Shown one piece after another: positions 54,851-61,500 of a DNA stretch of 64,000 bases. The notes beneath the pieces were generated by a model. That model was given only the letters and a program-made list of their open reading frames with translations. It ran no database searches and had not been told where the DNA came from. Made by a program: the position numbers and the translations under genes. Positions within the stretch are counted from its first letter, which is position 1. Every line of letters starts with the position of its first letter. Source of the DNA: Paraferrimonas sedimenticola (GTDB lineage: Bacteria > Pseudomonadota > Gammaproteobacteria > Enterobacterales > Shewanellaceae); NCBI RefSeq assembly GCF_002282855.1, contig NZ_NRIR01000001.1, forward strand, positions 186,001-250,000. Reading direction: 5' to 3'.

Positions 54851-55417
54851 ATGAAAAAGCAAATTCTTGCTGTTGTAGCCGCTTCTGTACTAGCTGGTCC
54901 TGTTATGGCTGCTGAGAACCAGTGGTTCCTGGGTGCCGAAGGTGGTTTTAGCACTGACGGTTTCAAAAAAGGTGCGCTGAAAGAAGAGAAGCGTCCTGAG
55001 TTCGGTGTTCGCGTTGGTAAATACTTCGCTGACGACAAAGCCCGTGTATACGCCACCTACCGCGGTTCTAACCTTGGTAAGAAAGGCGATCGCATGACTG
55101 GTCGCAGCCTGTTGGTTTCTGCAGACTACTTGGTTCCTCTGACTCAGTCTAAGTCTGTTAACTGGTTCATCGGTGGTACTCTTGGTGGTTCTCAGTTGAA
55201 CAACGACAACGTTATTGCGCCAGAACTTCAGAGCACCACAGTTCGCGAGCGTCAAAACAACTTCGTTTACGGTGGCCAAACTGGTTTCAAATTTAACCTA
55301 GCTAAGCACTTCGAAATGGAGCTAGGCTACCAGTACCTGCGTCACAACGGTGGCAAGAACGGTATCAAGCTAGACGCTGACCAGCGTGTAAACCTAGCTG
55401 CTACCTTCAAGTTCTAA
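54851..55417 (+). CDS. Small outer-membrane beta-barrel protein, paralogue 2
   Basis: 188 residues from ATG 54851 (MKKQILAVVAASVLAGPVMA), GGAG upstream. Same architecture as paralogue 1: signal peptide, barrel strands, terminal FKF. From about base 55135 to the stop the DNA matches paralogue 1 with only about two changes, while the first half differs at many third positions. This is the pattern of a recent gene conversion or unequal exchange. Confidence 0.87.
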   Translation: MKKQILAVVAASVLAGPVMAAENQWFLGAEGGFSTDGFKKGALKEEKRPEFGVRVGKYFADDKARVYATYRGSNLGKKGDRMTGRSLLVSADYLVPLTQSKSVNWFIGGTLGGSQLNNDNVIAPELQSTTVRERQNNFVYGGQTGFKFNLAKHFEMELGYQYLRHNGGKNGIKLDADQRVNLAATFKF

Positions 55418-55442
55418 GCTTGATAGCATCTAATACCCAAAC

Positions 55443-55473
55443 AGCCGTTTAGCCTTTGCTAAGCGGCTTTTTC
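55443..55473 (+). terminator. Terminator after paralogue 2
   Basis: AGCCGTTTAG and CTAAGCGGCT arms (one G-T pair) followed by TTTTCTT. Confidence 0.78.
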
Positions 55474-55562
55474 TTATTAGCCCCCTCCTCAAACAAACGC
55501 TTTGATCTTGTTTTACTAGACTTGAGTTAAAACAATAAGTCTTAAAACAAACTGATAAGCCC

Positions 55563-56117
55563 ATGAAAAAAATCAGCACACTCGCTCTACTTCTTCTTAT
55601 TCCTAGTCTTAACGCCGCTCAAAACTCCTGGACAGTGGGCTTAGAGCTTGGCATGTCCACCGACGCTTTTAAGAGCAATGCGACTAGCAAAGATCGTCGG
55701 CTTGAGGTGGGTACGCGTATCGGCAAGTACTTTGGCGACCTCGACCAGGGCCGCACCTACATGACGCTGCGCAGTGCTTCGACCGGTAAGCAGGGCCAAC
55801 GACTTGAAGGGGCTGCCTTTCTGTTCTCAGCCGACTATCTAACCTCGGTGACGGATACCGGTGCAGTGGAGTGGTTTGTTGGGCCGACTTTGGGTGGTTC
55901 TCGGTTGAGCGAGGATGTCCCCCTTGGTGGCGGAAAAAGCGCGAAAGTATACGACAGTCACTTCGTGTTCGGTGGGCAGACTGGGTTCAAGTTCAATTAT
56001 TCGCGCTACTTCGAGTTTGAGGGCGGATACCAGTATTTGCGTTACACAGGAGACAGGAACGGCATAAAGCTCGACGCCGATCAGCGATTGCAGCTCGTGG
56101 CCAGTTTCAAGTTCTAG
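55563..56117 (+). CDS. Small outer-membrane beta-barrel protein, divergent paralogue 3
   Basis: 184 residues. Signal peptide MKKISTLALLLLIPSLNAAQ, then the same barrel plan (NSWTVGLELGMSTDAFKSN, RLEVGTRIGKYFGD, WFVGPTLGGSRL, FVFGGQTGFKFNYSRYFEFEGGYQYLRYTGDRNGIKLDADQRLQLVASFKF). Only the C-terminal third is close to the others. It lacks the shared leader block and starts 146 bp after paralogue 2; so it is probably expressed separately. No good ribosome site is visible beyond AAACTGATAAGCCC. Confidence 0.83.
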   Translation: MKKISTLALLLLIPSLNAAQNSWTVGLELGMSTDAFKSNATSKDRRLEVGTRIGKYFGDLDQGRTYMTLRSASTGKQGQRLEGAAFLFSADYLTSVTDTGAVEWFVGPTLGGSRLSEDVPLGGGKSAKVYDSHFVFGGQTGFKFNYSRYFEFEGGYQYLRYTGDRNGIKLDADQRLQLVASFKF

Positions 56118-56578
56118 CCCCTTGCCTGGCTTCATCTGAAATTCGAGCGCTGGACTTGAGAGCTGGATTTGAGAGCTGGATTTGAGAATTTGTACCTTGG
56201 TTATCGCGCTTGATAACTTCCAAAAGACGCCAAATATAGGCCAAACCAAGCTGAACAAACCCTTACTCAGGATAACTAAAAGCAATTAAGCACTTTTTTA
56301 TCCTTGCTTAAAATTTGCACAATCAACACTAATCCCGTGAAGGCCAAAACTTTTAGAAAACCCATAAACGCATGTTTTAAATATTAAAATAAAAAATCGT
56401 GCGGAATTTAGATTCCTACTTTTCTACAAATCACGCCAACCTCAGCATAAACAAATTTTATCACCATGAAATTTGAGAAATTTCAGAAGCCGGTAAACTT
56501 CGCTTCGAATTCAAACGGAGCGCCCAACTAAAGCGGCGAGCCAAAGTTTACTGAACCGATTTAATTTTGGAGTTTATT
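56118..56578. other. Gap with a 13-bp short repeat and the leader of paralogue 4
   Basis: About 460 bp. 56146-56187 has three near copies of agctggatttgag. 56452-56545 holds the third copy of the shared leader block, here with a perfect GAAATTT-gag-AAATTTC inverted repeat. No gene seen. Confidence 0.55.
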
Positions 56579-57127
56579 ATGAAAAAGCAAATTCTTGCTA
56601 TCGCTGCTGCTGCCGTACTTGCTGGTCCTGCTATGGCTGCTGACAACCAATGGTTCGTAGGTGCTGAAGCTGGTTTTGGAACCGACGGTTTCAAAAAAGG
56701 AGCACTGAAAGAAGAGAAGCGTCCTGAGTTTGGTGTTCGCGTTGGTAAATACCTGGGCGACAACGACCAAGTACGTGTTTACGGTACTTTGCGCGGCTCA
56801 AACGTTGGTAAGCGCGGCGACCGTATGACTGGCCGAAGCCTGTTGGTTTCTGCTGACTACTTGGTTCCTCTGACTCAGTCTAAGTCTGTTAACTGGTTCA
56901 TCGGTGGTACCGTGGGTGGTTCTCAGCTTCGCGACCAAGCGCCAGAGATGAACGACGCTCGTCAGAACAACTTCGTATACGGTGGCCAAACTGGTTTCAA
57001 ATTCAACCTAGCTAAGAACTTCGAAATGGAGTTAGGATACCAGTACCTGCGTCACAACGGTGGCAAAAACGGCATCAAGCTAGATGCTGACCAGCGTGTG
57101 AACTTGGGTGCTACCTTCAAGTTCTAA
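56579..57127 (+). CDS. Small outer-membrane beta-barrel protein, paralogue 4
   Basis: 182 residues from ATG 56579 (MKKQILAIAAAAVLAGPAMA), GGAG upstream. Very like paralogues 1 and 2 (NQWFVGAEAGFGTDGFKKGA, RPEFGVRVGKYLGD), but with GDNDQVRVYGTLRGSNVG and a shortened loop (RDQAPEMNDARQ instead of the longer NNDNVIAPELQSTTVRERQ). Loop length differences between paralogues suggest surface-exposed variation. Ends in FKF. Confidence 0.87.
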   Translation: MKKQILAIAAAAVLAGPAMAADNQWFVGAEAGFGTDGFKKGALKEEKRPEFGVRVGKYLGDNDQVRVYGTLRGSNVGKRGDRMTGRSLLVSADYLVPLTQSKSVNWFIGGTVGGSQLRDQAPEMNDARQNNFVYGGQTGFKFNLAKNFEMELGYQYLRHNGGKNGIKLDADQRVNLGATFKF

Positions 57128-57153
57128 TTCGACTTGATGATGACTCTCCGAGC

Positions 57154-57187
57154 AAAGGCCGCTATTTAGCGGCCTTTGTTGTGTTTT
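57154..57187 (+). terminator. Terminator after paralogue 4
   Basis: AAAGGCCGCTA and TAGCGGCCTTT perfect arms followed by GTTGTGTTTTGG. Confidence 0.78.
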
Positions 57188-57239
57188 GGGGGCTTTCCCT
57201 CCCCCGATCGTCACTCGCTTCTACCGCTTGCCTTCCCTA

Positions 57240-57385
57240 ATTCCGTTTGTCATTCCCTCGAAAGAGGGAATCCATCGAGTTGCCAATAGCGGTTAGCTAG
57301 ATTCCCAGTCAAGCTGGGAATGACAGGGGAGAGCTAGGAATGACAGTCAATTGGGAGAATGACGAGCGAGATCTGGCAATGACAC
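57240..57385. repeat. Mosaic palindromic element G
   Basis: ATTCCCTCGAAAGAGGGAATCCA hairpin (TC/GA stem variant), spacer with the reversed core caatagcggttagctag, then GATTCCCAGTCAAGCTGGGAATGAC (AG/CT variant) and decaying half sites (taggaatgacagtcaattgg, agaatgacgagcg). Between the paralogue 4 terminator and the LysR gene. Confidence 0.85.
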
Positions 57386-57396
57386 AAGCGAACAAC

Positions 57397-58278
57397 CTAA
57401 AACCTATTATCCGCAAGAATATCCACAATGCGCTTGCCTACCGGCCCTAACGCTCGCTGCTTGGGCCAAATCATCACAACCGGCATCCTAAGTTCCAGTT
57501 TGTCCCCAGGTACGTCTAAGACCACCCAGTCTCCAGCATCAACACGCTTTTGATAAACCGGCTTGGGCAAAATGCACCAGCCCATTTTGAGGTCGATATA
57601 CTCCGCAAGCCCTTGCAGGGTATTGGCCATGGTGACTTTTGGTGAAAGGCGAGGCAATACATCAGGCTCACCGCGGGAAGCTTTAAATTGCAGTTGCCTG
57701 TGTTTGGAGAGTTCGTCTTTACTTGGGCGCTCATGCTCCGCCAACACGAAGTCTTTGTGGCAAACATAATCAAATTCTAGATGTCCCATGGCAAGATATT
57801 CCAAGCCCACCAGCTGGTCTTTCAGCAAACTCACAATACCAAAGTCCATTTTGCCATCGCGCACGTCGTCGTAGGTGGCCACAGACGATTGCTCAAATAA
57901 CTCAAATTCTAATGAGGGAAACTCTTCGACGATTTGTTCTGAAACTTCCACTGAATTGGGTAAATCGGCTAGTGGCGAATAGCCGATCACGACCCTGGCC
58001 TCTTGCTCTTCGCTGAGCGCCATCGCAAAGTCTTGCAGCTCCTGGCAGCGACTGATGATGAATTTCGCTTCATCAAGTAGGCTCTCGCCAGCGTAGCTGA
58101 GCTTAGTGGAATGACGGTCGCGCTCAAACAACTCGCAACCAAAGTCGATTTCGAGGTTGGCGATGCGAGTGGAGACAGCGGCCTGGCTGATGCCTAAGGC
58201 ACCTGCAGCTTTAGAGAAGGAGCTAAAGCGGGCAACGGCGATGAAGGCTTCTAGCTGATTGATATTAAAATGAATCAT
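57397..58278 (-). CDS. LysR family transcriptional regulator
   Basis: 293 residues. The N-terminal winged helix NQLEAFIAVARFSSFSKAAGALGISQAAVSTRIANLE (about 7-43) is a standard LysR domain; the rest is a periplasmic-binding-protein-like effector domain (VVIGYSPLADLPNSVEV, FGIVSLLKDQLVGLEYLAMG). Target and inducer unknown. It converges on the outer-membrane protein genes and lies between two mosaic repeats. Confidence 0.93.
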   Translation of the reverse strand: MIHFNINQLEAFIAVARFSSFSKAAGALGISQAAVSTRIANLEIDFGCELFERDRHSTKLSYAGESLLDEAKFIISRCQELQDFAMALSEEQEARVVIGYSPLADLPNSVEVSEQIVEEFPSLEFELFEQSSVATYDDVRDGKMDFGIVSLLKDQLVGLEYLAMGHLEFDYVCHKDFVLAEHERPSKDELSKHRQLQFKASRGEPDVLPRLSPKVTMANTLQGLAEYIDLKMGWCILPKPVYQKRVDAGDWVVLDVPGDKLELRMPVVMIWPKQRALGPVGKRIVDILADNRF

Positions 58279-58324
58279 AGGGTTATATTAGCGGTTAGTT
58301 GGGGTTACGTCATGCTCTTGGGCA

Positions 58325-58550
58325 CCTGCTCGTTATTCTCGCGCTCCCCACTTCCGTCATTCTCGCGCTCCCCACTTCCGTCATTCTCGCGAAAGCGGGA
58401 ATCTACCCAACCGCTAACTAGCAACTCGCTAGATTCCCTTTTTCAAGGGAATGACAAGCGTGGGAGCCGCAGGAATGACGAGCGTGGGGATAGCGGGCAT
58501 GACGAGCGTGGGGATAGCGGGCATGACGGAGGTAGGCGGCACCGCATGAC
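58325..58550. repeat. Mosaic palindromic element H
   Basis: Left array of 25-26 bp half sites (ctcgcgctccccacttccgtcatt, two near-perfect copies), hairpin CATTCTCGCGAAAGCGGGAATCTA, spacer with ccgctaactagcaac, inverted hairpin CTAGATTCCCTTTTTCAAGGGAATGAC, and a right array of 25-bp units (atgacgagcgtggggatagcgggc, two identical copies). Confidence 0.85.
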
Positions 58551-58561
58551 GGAGCCTAAGA

Positions 58562-61500
58562 TCAAGGCTCCGCCAACGCCAATAAATTAGCCCAAGCCAA
58601 ATAGCTCCCCGCCCAAGCAAACGGCTGCTCCCGCGCTTGCATCACACTCAATACCTGCCCACGCACCTCGCTATCGAAATGGCGCAACTCCAGCCAATGC
58701 CAACCCGCCATTACCTGATCAAAGCTCGACGCCACGCCCTCACCCGTCAGTGCAAACGAGTATTCGCCGTCCAGATACATGTTTTGAGTTAAGCTGGTCG
58801 CGATGCAATTCATCATCTCATTGTCGCGAGCTATGCCCTCGTCGTAGGCCAACATCAAAAAGCCAATGTCAGTTTCACCGTGGTTTAAGTCCTCTTCCCG
58901 TGACTCGGCAAAGGTTGGGTTAAAGCGATACTTCCAAAGACAACTGCCGTCCTCTTGAGGCGCTAGCTTATCGCTGAAGAACCACCACATGGCCGCAACC
59001 TTGTCGGCATAATTCCCACCGTCAGAGCGATATTTATCGATAAGAATTTGTGCGTACCCCGCCGCCAGCGTGTGGTTAAACGGCAGCGGGTGACTGTGCA
59101 ACCCCGAATCATCGCTCGTGGTATTGTTGTTCGGCTGATAATAGCTGCCCGCCACGCCATCGCGCTTGGTGGTACTGAAGCTGGTGTTATGGGCATCCAT
59201 TATGGTTATCGCGCGCGCCACAAAGTCATCGGCCTTTTCATCGTACGCGCTAAGCCCACGTCGCTTAATGCTATCGACCACGTGCATTACCGCTGACAGC
59301 ACCTGGGCATCGGTCAGAATTTGAGATTGCCAGTCGCTATCACCATTTTGAGCAAAGTTGCGCCAGCCGGGTACAGGCACGGTTGGGTTATTCATGTAGA
59401 ACCGCGGCGCCACCCAGTAGGCCTCAGTGGCCATCGCAATTTCACCTCGGCCAACACGAGCAATGTCGGTGTAATTGAACATATGGTCAATCAGCTCGAC
59501 CGCCCAATCCATGTATTTGGTGTCGTTGTAGGTCTCACTCATCCGCACATAAGCGCGAAGCCATACCGACGCCTCAAAGGCAAAACGGTCGCCATCGTTG
59601 CCATTGGTGACATCCATCACCGGCCGGGTGCTTGGATACGCGCTAGCAAATTGCGCATCCCACTCGCTCTGACTGGTCACCACTGAGCCTGTCATGTCCA
59701 AAAGCCCTGCGCCGTCACTTAGCGGTGCATCACTGGGTAGCTCTCGAGTACCACCGCCAGAGCCACCACCTGAACCGCCGCCAGAACCGCCACCTCCAGC
59801 ATCCGGGTTCAAGGCCAACGCCGCCACTTCATCGTCTGCAAGTGCCCGGCTATACAAACGAATTTCATCTAGCGTGCCCACAAATGGCTCGGAGACCGCC
59901 AAGGTGCCGCCAAACACTAAATCACCCTCACCATCCGCCGCCAAAGCCGCCGAGCTGGTAATCAACTCGCCGTTTAAGTAGAAGTGACGTAACCCCGCCG
60001 CCCCATCTTGCACCAGGGTCAAATGATGCCAACCGCTTTGAGCCGCTAGCACCGCCAAATTGCGCCCGCTGTAACTCCAATTGCCTTGCGGAGAGAGCCA
60101 GATACCGTACCAAGGCCAGTCATCACGAGACTTGGTTACTACACCACGCCAACCGTCCAAAGCCTCGGCATTGGCCCATACACTCATGGTAAAGCTGTCC
60201 GCAATGCCAAACTGCATCGAGCCATCGGCGCTCACTTGCACTCTATCGTTACCGTCAAAGTACAAGCCACCACCGATACGGCCCGCGCGCCAACTGCCAC
60301 CAAACAGCTGACCATCGCGGTTATTGCCCGAAGCGTCGCTGGCGGTGGTACCGCTAGTTTCATCCAGTGGCCAGTAGCCAATTAATCCTTCATCCGGTGC
60401 TTCACTAAAGCTAAAGTTGGCGCTTGATTCAGGGCCTGGCGCTTGTCCAGACAAGATCACACGCGCTCGCAACTCAGCATCTGCATCTATTAACAACTCG
60501 CCTGTGTATTGGTCGCTTAGCTCATCCGGTGGGCTGCCATCTAAGGTGTAGCGGATCACCGAGCCGTTAGGCATATCTTGCGCGCTTAGCGCTACCGATA
60601 CCGGTGCCACATACTCGCCACCGGCCGGAGTGATTTGCACCACAGGCAAAATCACCGGCGCACTGCTATCCACACTAAAGCTGACCTCGTCATAAGCCTC
60701 TGGGTTACTAATAGGCTGATGACTCTCGCTGACTAACTGAACGCTAAGGGTATGCGGACCATCACTGACGTCCAGCAAGGTGTAGCTCAGGCTAAAGGCA
60801 TCCGGAATCGTGATATGCGGGTTGTCATCTAGAGTAATGTGCAAATGATCAAAGCCGCTGGTATCACCGCTAATTTGCCAACTCACGGTGACGCTATTGC
60901 TGGCAATGGTTTGTCCGTCCAAGGGGGCGCTTAAAGTCACCGTTGGCGGTACATACTGCTCGATGCTGATAGTCACCAGCGCTTCGGCTGACAAATTGCC
61001 ATCGAGATCCGCCACTTTATAGCTAAAGCTATCGGAGAAGTTCATCGAACCGTCGTGCTGGTAGGTAATCGCACCGGTGATCGCATCGATGGATAACACG
61101 CTGCCAAATTGCGGTGTCTGGGCTATCTCAACACTGGTGGCGTCAAGCCCTTGTGGATCCGAGTCATTAAGCAGCACATCAATCAGTACCGTATTTCCCT
61201 GCACTAAACTGGCGCTGTCGCCCTGCACTTGCGGCGGTTGTGGCAAATCGGCAGCAGTGGCTAAAGCCGCCACTTCGGCGTTGCTCAGTGCCACCGAATA
61301 CAAGCGAATGTCATCGAGCCAACCTTCAAAGTACTCGTCTACATCAAGAGCGGCACCAAACACCAAATCACCAAGGCCGTTGCCATCGCGAGCGCCCGCA
61401 GTACTTACTAAAGCACCATCGATGTAGAAACGGCGTTGACCCGCTGAGCCGTCTTGCACCAGAGTCAAATGCACCCAGTCGCTGCTGGCGTTCAGTGCGG

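Noticed and set aside
58270-58620. Frames over element H on both strands
   Set aside because: They translate only tandem half sites (SRSPLPSF, GHDERGDSG) and have no gene features.
59694-60385. Plus-strand Pro/His-rich frames opposite the giant protein
   Set aside because: Antisense readings of the Gly-Ser linker and LamG 3; repeated in the same phase opposite each LamG module.
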